64,000 nucleotides of DNA from Dysidea avara (Eukaryota > Porifera > Demospongiae > Dictyoceratida > Dysideidae), in NCBI RefSeq assembly GCF_963678975.1, contig NC_089280.1:13467280-13531279 (forward strand), written 5' to 3'. The notes below the pieces were generated by a model. It saw nothing but the letters and a program-made list of their open reading frames with translations, made no database searches and was not told where the DNA came from. Position 1 is the stretch's first letter. Every line of letters starts with the position of its first letter. A program made the position numbers and the translations under genes. This document shows, piece after piece, positions 32,606 through 45,029 of the stretch.

Positions 32606-34297
32606 TCAGTATAAATAATCATAACTTAACTGTCTGATATCTGGGATATTGGACCATATTGAAGTCAGTTCTGTGTTATACATGGTCAGGAAATTGTCAT
32701 AATATTTATTAGAGAAATAGTAATTGCCACCAGAGAATACTTTTCTGTTGGAAAATTTCTTCTCAAGCATCCAGTTGAAATCTTGTAGAACGCCTACACA
32801 TTCCATATGCATTTTCATGTGGTATGCACAAATGTAACATTTCAAGAGCTTTGGAGAGTTTCCTATAATAGTGGTAACACCATTAATAGTTACTGATCTC
32901 ACCTCCATAACTACATGTGTCAGTCCATCATAAAGTGAAACATACTCCATAATAGTGTTGGGAATATCAACACTGGAGCATTGGATGTTCAACTGCTCTA
33001 AGTTGTAATTCAGCTGTAATGAACACGATGGATCAAACTGATGACTTTTATAAATAAAGTACTTGAGCATTTTACAACTACCGAGAATATGTATGGGATT
33101 TTGACAATTGTTGGAATATACATGAATGAGCGACACAGAGTTGGATAACAGCAAAAACTCTGTCTCTCCATGTGTGGTATACTCATAGTCACACTCTAAG
33201 GCTTACCACAACTGAACATGATGTTTTGAATCTTTAACTGAGATCTTAAGTAAGTTTAGTCCTCACAGATTCTGACAGCAAGTAGCAATCACACGTAAAC
33301 CTTGTAGGTTTATCAAGCAATTGAGATTACGTGCTATGTTCAGTTCTGTCAAGTTAGGACAAGTCATGGCTAGTCGCTCTAGTTGTCCAGAATGTAAATC
33401 ACAACTTGAAGCATCAAAATGGGTCATAAAAGAAAGACTAGAAATATCACAATTTAAATGACTGGAGTTATTGCTGCTTTGTAATGTGTTTTACTACCAC
33501 TAATACAGTCAGTCAAAAACAACAGGTCCACCCATAACCCTAAAAACCAAATCTTGCTGGCCTGTATAAATGGTAGAGCACATGATTGACCAAAACTGCA
33601 ACTGAAAATCTGGTAGCAAAGGGACAAGATCCGTAGGAACCTTAGCACATTTAAACAATTTAAAGATACTGGTGTGGTACACTAGGATTCAATTGTAACC
33701 ACTGTTTTACTAAGCTCACAGTTATTGTGGTACGAACACTGGCTGTGATTACATTCAATGCCTCAGGTAGAAACCCTATCTTCGCACACTCAGTCAAAAT
33801 AATTTCAACACGTGAAATTGAAATACGACTATCACCTGTTATTGCGAGTTCCTTCAGTCTACTGCAAATCACAAGAAATTCAGCTTGAGTCATTGATGCA
33901 ATATTGAGTCTCTGTAGCTTCTCCAGAGGTCGTCAGTTGGTCAGGGGTCAATGTGGTTGTTGGTAAATGAAGTTCCACTAGGTTGCTACAATGTTGCAAC
34001 ATTGTTAAGTTGGAGGGCAAGAAAGGAAACTCGGTTTGTGTACAGTCCACAAGATTTCAACACATTCTTCACACAACATTCACCGCAATCATTGAAATGT
34101 GGCCAGATAAACTGCCTCCACAATGACGGGACTTCGCAAACACTCCAAAATCTTCGTGAAACATATCGCAAGTTTACTACATCACGTGCAATAGACAAAA
34201 ACAAAAGAATATAAACTAGTAACTCAGCAGAAAGAGTTACAACGTTGGTAGGTGTTACACTCTGCCCTCCACCATTCAAGTCATCGCTGTGATCCAC
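32606..34297 (-). pseudogene. F-box / leucine-rich-repeat protein pseudogene
   Basis: Minus strand, beginning near 34297 (the first codon is GTG; no in-frame ATG found). Residues about 22-70 are an F-box (LSAELLVYILLFLSIARDVV, LRYVSRRFWSVCEVPSLWRQ), which in intact proteins binds SKP1 in SCF ubiquitin ligases. LRR-like stretches follow: LQHCSNLVELHLP, LEKLQRLNIASMTQAEFL, LKELAITG, LAMTCPNLTELNIARNLNCL and LEQLNIQCSS, ending at TAA at 32606. Reading through needs at least two frame changes (near 34010 and 33925), and stops interrupt CQNL-GLNLL (near 33285) and HHVQLW-AL (near 33210). So it is dead, unless unusual introns are present. Confidence 0.72.
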
Positions 34298-35770
34298 GGT
34301 GAGGGGTGAGTAACTTATAGTTTATGGAAATCTTTCTTCAATTTACAGATAAACACAGAGGTCATCCCTGCCAGAGAGCTGTTTAACAGGCGCCTGTCTA
34401 TGTGGAGAAAGCAAAGGTCACATAGATGCATCCATGCTACTGAGAACAACTAGTTTCAGACCTCCAAATTTTTAGGCACATGTAGTGTAGCTACCTTAGA
34501 CAGTATGGTAGCTAGTACTGTATATTAGGGATCATGAAGGTTTGGGCAAAAGTATCACCTTAAAACTACATGCAGCCTCACAATACCTTCATGATGCTTT
34601 GGCAGTATTGGTTACGTATAACCACACCCAAAAGTGCCTTCAGTACGACCTGAAACGTTTCCAAAAAGTTGCTATGAAATTTTAAATTATACAGTGGAAT
34701 TTTCTACTGACTGGCTGATGGACTAACTGACTAATGCCTTCAGACAAGCATAACTTGATAATGTGTTCACTGTTCGACATCCAAGACATACCTTTCTGGA
34801 TACTGCAGTACGTACAATGCATTCACCTTTGTGTCCCATTTCTTTTTGCTGACAGCCCAAGGTGTCAATTCACAGCAGTGCAATGGCTTCCCTATGTTTG
34901 TAAATGGGAATAGTCTGCATTTTCCATGGTGACTGCAGAGGCACGTACTGTTCTTTATTTGTACTGCTGTGAAACAGGCTGAACATAGCTGAAAGTGAAG
35001 CGTAATGGCCACTTCTGAGTCAGTTGGGGTGTACAGTATATACAAATTTCCCATATTTTCTGGATTGATTGCAGAGGGGATTGTTTATGGCATTCTGCTG
35101 ACAGAACAAGTGTAAATCACAGATGTCATGGGGAGCAAATGCAAACAGATTTAAGTATTCAATTGCAAATTCAGAGATGTATTTCACTACTGAAATTGTG
35201 CCACATACAACACACACACACACACACACACAAGTACCAGTACACCAATATACCATGTAATGTAGTGCATGCCATGGTTCATGCATTACTTGCAAAAGTT
35301 ATGTGTCAGGTGCAACTGTGAATATAAACTTGTAGTATTAAGCTTTTCCTTTTCTGAAGACAAACAGTTAATCTGTCAGTAGCAAATAAAACATCGCCTA
35401 AGCTTATTGGAAGTCTTTTAAAAACCATATTTGAGCTTGGTTGTACCCAAATACTACAGTAGGGTTAAAAAAATTCTGTATTTTATTCTGTTGCAACTTA
35501 ACAAAGCATTAGTCAAATGAATCTCAAATGAACCATAAAATGAAACACTGTGATGCCAAAGAATTGAATTCAATATTATAAGGCCAGACAATGTTTTTCA
35601 TAACTTTTTGGTGATCCTACTATAAATTACCATGCAATGCTCAATGAGTATGTCAGGTATATATTTGGTAATACCTCAGTGATGAATATGAGTGTTTCTA
35701 ATACAAATACAGTAATTAATTATGGATAAAATTATACATTGAATACAATGCACACAAACTTATCATATTG
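34298..35770. other. non-coding stretch between F-box relic and lipase last exon
   Basis: The short minus-strand ORF at 34767-35054 has several cysteines (CSACFTAV, CLCSHHGKC) but no recognised family. A short (CA)n tract lies at 35209-35233. From about 35250 the sequence is the duplicated block shared with 23.09 kb. Confidence 0.45.
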
Positions 35771-38700
35771 TCATTGTGAACTTGTAATGTGTTTATTCAA
35801 CCAGTCCAAAATGACTTGTTTGAACCGTTCACGATCCAGATCAACCAGTAACTTGTGTCGTCCATCTTCAAAACGCTACACAAGTAAGAAAGTAGCAGGA
35901 GTGACTAAAGTGTACATGTAGGTACGTATATACTAAGGCATACACTCTGCGATACTATACTACACATAACTAATGAATTCACAAGGAGCAGGTTTGTAGG
36001 GAGGGGGTTCCAAGGGTTTCAGGAAACTCTCTCTCTGAAATTTAGATTCTAAGTTCTTGCAGTATAAGGTCCATTTACTAGCATGCAACAATTTATAGTA
36101 CATACTTATTACTCGGGGAAGGATCTGTGGAGAGGACATGAGCCTTCTTGAAAGTCGTCAGTAAAATATTGATCTACTCTAATAGAGCATTCACAAACAT
36201 TCCCGTGTACTACCAGGAGCTTATAAGTGCTGAAGGCTTGCCTTCGGCGCTTATAAGCTCCTGGTATTACAAAGAAGAAACTATAGAAAATGAGAGACTA
36301 TGAAATATTGGTTCTCAGGATTTTTGATTTCCATATGGGAATATAGACCAGACTTTAATTTGTATATATAACTTTTGCAAATGTGACCGTCTCAGCAAAA
36401 CCCGATTTGTTTGCACAATTTCAGAATTTTTTAAAATTTTCTCAGCATTATCTGCAGTGTCCAAGGAATGGATCACCAAAGTTTCAGCCTTCTGTGGTGA
36501 GTAGTTTTGGAATTATAGCACCAGGCAGTAGGAAGAGCAAGATAGTCGATTTGTACAGCGACTGTACTGAAAATAAACTACAGGCGAATAATAACTTCCT
36601 CAATCTACAATGTTGCAATTTGGCTTAAAATGTTCACCATGGATTAGCACATCAGCTAAGGTATAGTGTTAGCTCTGTAGTCACTTGTGCATATAGATAT
36701 GAAGGCAGTTTGGTAGAAAAAATGATGACGATCTTGTTTACGGTTGCCGCATCATAAACAAACACATACTGTTGGAACTACAGAAAGCTGTCGGTTTTTA
36801 CTTGGAAGTCAGGGCATTGCCACCCTTTGTATCCTGGACTCACTCAGTATTGGAATATGGCTCTATTCTCTATTCTGGAGCAGCATTAACCCATCTTAAT
36901 CGTCTGGATTGGTTCCAAGCTCTTATTGAGAACATGTGAGAACATGTGTGGATTTACATTTCCGTCTTTGACTATTCGTCTGAATGCTTCAATTTTATGT
37001 CTTACTTGTCATCTCCTGGCTGGAGAGGGCCGCGGCAATCTGCAATCATTTTGTCTTAAGTTTAAGTCTCCAATCAGATCATCACAAAGGTTACATGGTT
37101 TTGATCCAGCTGGTCACTTACGCTTTCAGAACCCATGCAATTTTTGCACATTGGATCGTTTTCATCATAACTGGCAGGCAGTAGTTATTAACCTATGGGA
37201 TTCAATTCCATCAAGTATTTTATTACAAGGCAACAAAAATGGATGGAGGACTGTTTTACAAGACACACAAAGATTTATTGTGACTCTGTAATAACTGCAT
37301 ACATGTATTGCATCATTGAAACAGCGAGGTTTACAAAACATAAATAAACCAACATGGCTAAAGTAGGGGAATACAGTAAAGGTGATGTGGTTCCCTTTTT
37401 AAGCACTTTTTTGGTAATCAGCATGTAAAATTTCTAATTTTCTTTACACCTGTTTATTAACATGGAACTTCTATAACACTATATCTAAAAAAAGAACGGC
37501 ACCAGACATATGAGGTCATAATTGCATACAAAACACCACTATTAAGCAATGTACTAATTTTGCCTAGTTTTTTTTACTATAAGGAAAACGATAATTATAC
37601 AACAGTTGCCTAGATCCAACCAATCTCAGTTGAAAGTATGGTGCAAAAATTACTAATCAATTTTCATTTTATTCTTAATCACATTTACACACAAATGCAC
37701 TACCACAAATCGACACCTTGTGCTGTCTGTGAAAAGAATAGGTAGGATGCAATGTAAATCTATAATGCATGCATTATACATACTGTGGTATGCTGTCTAA
37801 CTGACGTGATGTCTAACAGAGCAAAGCCAGTCAGTCAGTCAGTCAGTCAGTCAGTCAGTCAGTCAGTCAGTCAGTCAGTCAGTCAGTCAGTCAGTCAGTC
37901 AGTCAGTCAGTCAGTCAGTCAGTCAGTCAGTCAGTCAGTCAGTCAGTCAGTCAGTCAGTCAGTCAGTCAGTCAGTCAGTCAGTCAGTCACTAGAAAATAT
38001 ATAAAATTGAAGTAACTCATTGGAACCATTTTTAGTTGCACTGAAGGAACACTTACCCAACTGATACTGTTAAGGTATTGTGAAGGTATCATTGTGAGGC
38101 TGGTTTCTGGACAATACACTTTGTGGCAAACCTTCAAATTACCTATGTTTCACGGGTGTGACAAGTCTGTGTTTTCCAAAAGTAGAATACAAATATAAAC
38201 CAAGTGACCCCTTAAAAGAGTCTACGATGGCTGTATAATATTGTGCAAGTAGTCATAATTATAGCAGCACGGTGAAGGAAATTAGAAAAATATAGATTCC
38301 CCACTCCATTTCAGAAAGGCTTTGGCTCCTGCATTTGTAAAGAGTGAAACACTCTAATAGGGCAGTCATATAACTCTAATAAAACAGTCAGATGTGATTC
38401 CAGAAAATAATTTTTTTGACCTGTCGGTTCACTACTAGAAATCCATGAAACATATGATTAATATAGCATGGCCTCATGATCCCTACAATACTGTACACAG
38501 TATTACTGTACAGTATGACTACCCTATAGCTATCTATATATGTACTGCAATTGTTATATACTCACCTCAAATGTCTTATCCTCACTCTGAGTATTCTCCA
38601 TTAGAAACTGTGACGATGAAATGTCCACCATTGTATCAGCTGTTCCATGTAGTGTGATGAAAGGTAGTTTGATAGCTGACACTCCATTAGCCACTTGAAG

Positions 38701-40763
38701 TTGAGCATCAAAAATTGCAGTAACCCAACCAGCTTTGAGGCCTCCTCTCCATATTAAAGGATCTTCCATGTAATTACGAATCTAAATAAAATTCATAAAT
38801 TACAATTATCATCAGCCAGTGCAGACCATTTACAACAGTCATGCCAACATAAGCCTTAGTCCAAGTTCCAATAACATCAAAAGTCATGCAAGAAATTTCT
38901 CTGCAACCAAAGTGCATGCTTAGTGTGTGAATTTGTATGTCATATTTCAAGGTGATTGAGTTACGCATGTGTTCTATAATGGATTTTGTAAAGTACAGGG
39001 TGTATGTAGATAAATCTAAGCATTCAAAATGAAGAAATTAAGTCTAACTGTGAGAACTCATATTTCATGAATGTACAGGGCGATATTTTTTGGGTACGTG
39101 GGGTTCATTTGCAGTGTACAAATGTGGCCACAGCCAGTAATAGTACAGTTATGTTGCCTTAGTACAGGGAGGTGTAGTTATACACTAGTAGCAGGGAAGT
39201 TAGTTACATACATGTAGGTAACCGCTTTTCAAAAATAGCCATAAAAATCGCCCTCCACACTGGCAAGATACGGCTGATAACTCAAAATGGACTGACCACG
39301 ACTACACTTTTGCATCCATGGGTAGCTGCTCCTCACTCTGGGAAACTAGTGAAGTAGAGTATCCTGGCAGTATAGTGTACCCAGTAAGGGAAACATTGCC
39401 ACCGTTGATACCAAGCCACCAGGTCTCCATTACAGAGCTTTGGGTAGACTATAGCAATGTAAGTAAACTTATTGCTCAACAACAGCAATTTGTAAGTGGC
39501 AGAACCTTTCGATTACCAGGCCAATGTTGTAGCCACTTGGCTATGCAGCCTCACACACACAACACACACACACAGAGCAAAGCCTTCAACTGTCGCTAAG
39601 CGGTCACGCTGTCCAGTGGCCAGCACTGGGGCACCTGTGCGTTACTCAGGTGCTAGGAGTCAGCACAGGCATGCCCTCCTGGGGCAGGACTAGTAACCCA
39701 CAGGAGGCTGTACCATGTCTCACAGTGGGCACCCAAAGTCCCACCTGGACCTTTAACTGCTATATGAGACATGGACAGTTGAGCATTTGCTTCCCCAGTT
39801 TACACCAGGTACACACACACACGTGCGCACGCACACACACATACACATGCACACTTACATGGATGAGCGCACACACACACACACACATACACACACACGC
39901 ACACACACACACACACATACACACACACACGTACCTCATCAGGATCTCTTGTTAGCACACTGGGATCAGATTTACGTACCACTAATTGTGGAACAAAGTA
40001 AGCAACAGCACGTACTAATCCTCGCTACAGAAACACAACATATGGCAGGTGTCTAGTTTATATAATGTACATACCGTAAATGTTCCTGCTCCAAGTAAGA
40101 GTGCAGGTGCACTGAAAACAACCCCATTGATCAACTCTGGTCTTTGTATAGCAAACAGTGTGGAAACTATACCTCCCTACAGACCATATATAGCACATGA
40201 TACAGCCAGTACTGCTTGTTTCCATTGGTCTATCATCTTACCATGGAATGGCCCATTAAGAACACCGGAATATTAGTGTATTTTGCTTTGAGTAGTTCAA
40301 TATGTTGAACAACATCTCGTACATATATCTGGAAGTCATCAATGTGAACTCGGTCACCATCACTCTTACCATGACCAACTGTGAAATGTACACGACAATC
40401 AACTCACTGTGCAACTATATTTAGAAAACAAGGGTTTTATACATACTGTACTAACAAAGCCACGGTGCTATATTAAAAGTCACACAACTGATAATAAAAT
40501 ACATAGTATGTTTGCTTCCTGATATAAAACAAGGGCACCTCACATCACAACAAGTCTTAATATTATGTACAATATTTTATATTGATTCTGTGGGAATTAT
40601 TTAGTAATCAAATATAGAATATACTTGTATTCTTGCTGCGTTACATATACACTGACCAAAATCCTGGGTGTGGACTGCAATATTGTTATCCCTAAGATAC
40701 ACTCCTAGTTGCTCATACCGACCACCATACTCCCCTACACCATGAGTGATGTATAACACTGCC
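35771..40763 (-). CDS. MGLL: monoglyceride lipase (alpha/beta hydrolase), six exons readable, N-terminal exon not found
   Basis: Hydrolyses monoacylglycerols to glycerol and fatty acid in lipid turnover. Minus-strand exons by eye, all with GT-AG borders and matching phases: 40657-40763 (THGVGEYGGRYEQL), 40242-40378 (GHGKSDGDRVHIDDF, ending GHSM), 40075-40176 (GGIVSTLFAIQRPELINGVV), 39935-40024 (DPSVLTRDPDE), 38566-38781 (DPLIWRGGLKAGW, HGTADTMVDISSSQFL), 35771-35875 (DGRHKLLVDLDRERFKQ). The nucleophile elbow GHSMG spans an exon junction. Asp lies in HGTAD and His in GRHKLL, so the Ser-Asp-His triad is complete. The first exon, encoding about 30-40 N-terminal residues, must end in phase 2 upstream of 40763; I could not locate it. 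The last intron (2.7 kb) holds a LINE relic and a (CAGT)n tract. The last exon is duplicated at 23464-23568. Confidence 0.88.
36174..36194 (-). repeat. dispersed ACTCTAATAGAGCAGTCAC motif
   Basis: CTACTCTAATAGAGCATTCAC. The paralogous place in duplication copy 1 (23803-23822) holds ATACCCTAATAGAGCAGTCA, so this copy predates the duplication. Confidence 0.65.
36211..36266. repeat. compact hairpin (CCAGGAGCTTATAAG termini)
   Basis: TACCAGGAGCTTATAAGTGC and its inverse GCGCTTATAAGCTCCTGGTA with only a short loop. It lies where copy 1 of the duplication carries the Foldback-like element. A degraded relative (GCACTTATGAGCTCCTG) is near 44337. Confidence 0.65.
36380..36625 (+). mobile_element. truncated relative of the 25809-26685 element
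   Basis: Begins GTGACCGTCTCAGCAAAACC, like the TGTGACCGAATCTGCGAAAA end of the 25.8-kb element, and shares GTTTCAGCCTT, GATTTGTACAGC and GAAAATAAACTACAGG in order. No right terminus found. Confidence 0.5.
36750..37291 (+). pseudogene. LINE reverse-transcriptase C-terminal relic (second lineage)
   Basis: Two frames give LDSLSILEYGSILYSGAALT, FTFPSLTIRLNASILCLTCH, LLAGEGRGNLQSFCLKFKSP, PCNFCTLDRFHHNWQAVVIN and NGWRTVLQDTQRFIVTL before a stop at 37291. The EYGSILYSGA and following blocks are typical of the C-terminal tail of LINE ORF2 proteins. Distinct from the 0-4.6 kb family. One frame change near 36938. It lies inside the last lipase intron, opposite strand. Confidence 0.65.
37828..37989. 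repeat. (CAGT)n microsatellite in lipase intron
   Basis: About 40 perfect units of CAGT. The SQSV-repeat ORF across it is an artefact of the period. Confidence 0.95.
38350..38390 (-). repeat. two copies of the dispersed motif
   Basis: ACTCTAATAGGGCAGTCAT and ACTCTAATAAAACAGTCAG in tandem, in a lipase intron. Confidence 0.65.
39815..39930. repeat. interrupted (CA)n tract in lipase intron
   Basis: CA-rich run with CG and TA interruptions that ends right at the donor site of the exon at 39935-40024. Confidence 0.9.
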
Positions 40764-41735
40764 CTGTGTAATAACACAATGATAACTATAGATAGTAAGT
40801 ATACTGTGGAACAGGCATCAATAGGTATCTACTAGTTAGGGATAACATTGTGATCAAGTATTGCACATTTATGTCACATGCAACAAAGTCACAACACAAG
40901 TACAATGGGAAGGGCTAGGTATGTGCACTATAATAAATTCAATAAATCAGTTCAAGGGATAGCCACTCACTACATATCCACACTGTGAAATATGCTCTAT
41001 AAAAAATGAAATTATATTTGTACACGTTCAGTCCTTTGTGATGGATTAAGTCCATAGTCTTAATAAGGAGGTGTCACAAAGGAACGTGCTGTAGCTAGAT
41101 GCAGTCTTGACCGACCAAAATTTCACTGTGTCCTGTGACTTAGCAATTTGATTTGATTTATTGTTTAAACTCCATGCAATTAGCTAGAGCCATTCTTCCT
41201 TGCAGGAGTGACAACATACAGCAACACTTAAAATACACAGTACAAATATTAGCTAGACACAATACAAGTGAACAAAATTACAAAACAGACGACAAATACA
41301 AGCTATATGTTACAAATCATTGTATGATAATCATGGTGGAATTGCTGGTAGTGGAAGCCTTTGATAGCAGGATGGTATTATCCACCACCAGTGACAAGCA
41401 GTGTGTAAACCTAAAAAAAAAATTAAAATGCAAGGCACAACCTCTGTGAATTAGCAAATAAGTCGTATCATTTTGGGAATGGCAACGACCAAACTGAATT
41501 GGAGGTGACAAAGGGATACCAATGAATATTATACTTTTGATTGTGGGTTTCCGTAGACTTGGCACGAATGGAAGTGGCCTTGATCATTCACTGACTACAG
41601 CCATTACAGTGAGTGCCTGTGTGCCACCTCTTTGGTTAACAGAACCCCTCATACCCTTGCTCATACCATCACCACTGGATCAAGCTCAACGCAGTGCTAT
41701 TATACACATTCTAAATGCATTTTTCTTATATCAAT
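40764..41735. other. upstream of lipase exons; missing first exon should lie here or beyond
   Basis: No exon is recognised on the minus strand. TTGATTTGATTTATTG near 41149, read on the minus strand, resembles an AATCA-type LINE tail. Nothing else supported. Confidence 0.35.
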
Positions 41736-41816
41736 CTTACACAGGATCACAACTTGGCACCCAGCTTCTGACATAAATCTTTTGGTTGTCAGCGTTTCGA
41801 ATAAAATCCGATTCGT
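41736..41816 (+). repeat. 81-bp dispersed repeat (partner at 7130-7210)
   Basis: Equal length to the 7.1-kb copy with about 16 differences, and open in the same frame. It lies 350 bp left of the Mutator-like element; the 7.1-kb copy lies 410 bp left of the other one. Confidence 0.5.
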
Positions 41817-42162
41817 CGTCCCCCATCGCGAACCTCTCTAACGCGCATGAACTTGTTATAATTAGCGCTGGGGCTTAACTCTATGACCACATGGTTTTTT
41901 CTAGGGAGAACAGATCGCCACCATCCAGAGGTAAATATTTCGTTTCTTCAGGATACACTATAGGTTCTAAAACTAAAAATCATAAAATTTTTCCGACGAA
42001 AAATGGTTTTCCAACTAAATCACATTTTAGAGGCTATTGCAAAATTAATAGCTATTTCCCTGGTATATATTTCAGGCCATGATGCTGTTTAGGACTCTTG
42101 TTTTAGAATCAGTAGTCTATTCATGATCAGACCTACTTCCTGGAATTCTTGAAGGTAGTTAG

Positions 42163-43019
42163 TAGTCTGGTACATCGCAGACCCTATCCGCTGGGGCTTA
42201 TCGATTAGAGCATAGACCAGATTTCACAGAACCGATCCAAATCGCACATCAGGCAAAATCAAACTAACACCACCAGTGGATAGCTACACTATCGTACTAC
42301 AAGTTTTGACCCTCAGCACTACTCAAACTACACGAGGCTGGTTTTTACACACGTCTTTTCTGGGTGGTGTGGAGTGCTCAAATGGCGGTTTCAGGCCTTG
42401 TGAACGACCTGGCTTGGCAAGAGTCAGTGGTTTACTGGTGGACAGCCTTATAATGTTGGCCAGACGTGTTCTCTGCTGATTTTGCTACATATCAGCCACT
42501 AACGAGCCAGCACAGCCCTGTAATCTGGTGTCTGGACTCCAATCGTGGTCTGCCTCCATTTTGAGGTCTATCTATCTTTTGCCAATCGTGGTCTGCCTCC
42601 ATTTTGAGGTCTATCTATCTTTTGCCCTCCCCACCACCCCCCAACCTCCACCCCCCAACCTCCACCCCTTTGTGAGCACTCGTGATACTACTTCGCTCGT
42701 CCAACTGCTCAGATTTTCTATCTTATTTGGCGGGAAACTGTACAAGCAGCTACAAGTACTGGAAGTGGCTTGAAAGGTAACAGATTGATGCATCTTTTGT
42801 GTAAATTTCATACGCGTGCTTGCTATCCTTGGAGAGTTATGCTGGCTTCAATTCTTTAAAACCGTTTATCTCGGAACTTCTAATGTGCGATTTGGATCGT
42901 TTTTCCAAAATCCAGTCACAGATAATAGACACCCATATTATCTATGATTAGAGAGAGCGAGCGATTATAATCTCTAATCGATAAGCCCCAGCGGATAGGG
43001 TCTGCGATGTACCAGACTA
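42163..43019. mobile_element. Mutator-like element, TAGTCTGG termini, 9-bp target duplication
   Basis: The outermost 48 bp (TAGTCTGGTACATCGCAGAC...) are perfectly inverted at the right end. Weaker complementarity continues (CCGATCCAAATCGCACAT / ATGTGCGATTTGGATCG). Flanks are identical: GGTAGTTAG at 42154-42162 and 43020-43028. The interior has a tandem 44-bp duplication (CAATCGTGGTCTGCCTCCAT, 42539-42626) and CCCCCCAACCTCCAC repeats, but no transposase; non-autonomous. It shares TAGTCT ends and duplication length with 7621-7997. Confidence 0.82.
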
Positions 43020-43430
43020 GGTAGTTAGTTAGTACCACTCGTAAGCAATTTTTTATTCCTTTGTACTGAGATGATAGTTACAAAGTGTTATAAATCTAGC
43101 TCGAGCCTTGATCTAGCTATTTGTGACTCATCCGGTCACCTGCAACTTCAAAACGACCTTATAATTCACTTTACAGTTGAGCAAGAAGTCCTAAATTAAA
43201 TCCTATTTAGTTAGCTATGCCGGTCCATGACAAATGCTTATTATTCATACTACGGCTTTACTTCCCTTGGACTTAATTCCTTCAATTTTTAAAATGTGTA
43301 TCATGTGTGTCTGCTTGAGGTGTTACAGAGGGATGTTGACTTTCCAAGAGATTTAGATCACGGATAATTGCTAGTCTGGTGATACTTGTCTAAGTCATGC
43401 ATTCCATCAGAACTAACATCATACCTAAAA

Positions 43431-44667
43431 CAGAAACTCATCATGATCTAGGAGTTATAATACTTATTTATCGTGGGGACCACATTATCAACATATTCTT
43501 GGTAAAGCATACAAAATACTAGGCATCAACATCAACTATAAAAAGAAACTAGCTAAACACATTTCTCTTGTACAGTCACAATTAATTATATGGAAACCTT
43601 ATCTCATCAAACATATCCAATTATATTCAACAGCGAGCAACAACATAATATACATTTTTAATGATTATATCAGTGACTACAGAACCAAGCAGTCATAGTA
43701 GCTATACCCTTTATGTACATCCTTCACATTAACTATTTTTTTTTATTTATTACCAGCTTGAAATTCCCTCAGTTCTGTCAATATTAAAGACACTTCACAA
43801 TCAGATTCACCCATTAAGTAACTAGCAACAAATTACAGCATATTAAGGAGCGTGATACTAGACTAGTAGTTGTTCCAACATTTGGCTAATTACTTAAATC
43901 CATGTAGGCATAGATATTAGAGTACTCTAATATCTATGATGTAGGGCATTCATCCTATATTCACTGCTACTCAGTGGTTTATTGCATCATCACCTTCAAG
44001 CTGTTTATTTTCAAAGAAAGCCATGATGAGTCTAAGTATACTCGTGTGTTATTTGTAATCTAAAAGAGCCTGAACAACTCAAAGCAGTGAACTAAGTTAC
44101 TACATATTTTGTAAGCTCTTTGTGCTGTAGAGGACCAGAAACAGAGCTCATTCCTTTAATTATCTTACCAGTATTACTGACACTCTATGGCTACATATTA
44201 ATTGCTAGCACCTGTTAACATAACCAAGCACAGCCCAGGAAGTTACTGCTCTCTTTATAAGGACATGTTTCATTAACAAAAGATAGAGCACATGCAACTA
44301 TATCCTGAGTGCTACGCTCCTTTGTGCCTTGCGGCACTTATGAGCTCCTGCCAATTATAAACCATGAACTATAATACGCTTCGCTATGATCAAATATAAA
44401 CTTCAGAATTATACTTCAAACAGAATTTTATATCTAATAATCCATGTATGTACTCTTTTCCATGCCAATACAATCAATGTAACAAATCATCCAATGTACC
44501 AAATTTTGATTATTTGTAATTTTAACACTTTTCAATAATTATATTGCAGTTTTAACCTTCAGCACACTTATATGATCTGTATAATAATCATGATATGTAC
44601 ATGTTATAAACTGTTGTAACTTTGTGTGTTGGAAAACATTAAAATAAATAAATAAATAAATAGCTAA
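43431..44667 (+). pseudogene. LINE ORF2 C-terminal relic with (AAAT)n tail
   Basis: Frame-shifted peptides LGKAYKILGIN, SLVQSQLIIWKPYLIKHI and FNDYISDYRTK at 43431-43705, then PLMYILHINYFFLFITSLK, match the thumb and tail of a LINE reverse transcriptase. TGTTGTAACTTTGTGTGTTG followed by AATAAATAAATAAATAAAT at 44644-44663 is a plausible 3' end of the same relic, with unrelated sequence between. Confidence 0.55.
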
Positions 44668-45029
44668 AGAAATTTTCTGATGATATACTACTAGTAGTTG
44701 CTATCACTATACTCATCGTAAGATGATAGCTAATCAATTAATGTGTGCATGTACGCAGATGTGCTAATTAGTGTGACAGTTAGCTATACCCTTCAAATCT
44801 TGTTAAGTATCTAGAAAAATTAATGTAAACAAAGTAGTAGCTGGTCCTTTGTTGTTATCACACTACAATTACAGCCGTATACATCTAGCTATATTTGAGA
44901 ACCATCTTTTACTGCACGAACATCTATATCAGTAATTTGGAGTGAAGCAAAAATTTTCTTTCTCCTCCCACATCACCTTAACTTTATCAGAAGAACTACA
45001 TATGTTCTCAGCTAAATCACATAACTAGC

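Larger units (their letters stand above)
29404..36365 (+). repeat. segmental duplication, copy 2
   Basis: Direct repeat of 17440-24660: promoter, orphan gene and 3' flank (29404-32335), then the lipase last-exon block (35250-36213 and about 36300-36365). An F-box/LRR pseudogene sits between the two homologous blocks only in this copy. Confidence 0.8.

Noticed and set aside
34767-35054. Cysteine-containing minus-strand ORF
   Set aside because: No clear motif spacing, no splice context and no family recognised; left as unassigned.
37785-38015. SQSV-repeat ORF
   Set aside because: Produced by (CAGT)n.
40945-41000. Possible small lipase exon (AGCATATTTCACAGTGTGG with GT donor)
   Set aside because: Its phase would create a stop at the junction with the exon at 40763.
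41891-42082. 63-aa ORF rich in Lys/Ser/Phe
   Set aside because: Low-complexity AT-rich DNA next to a transposon; no support.
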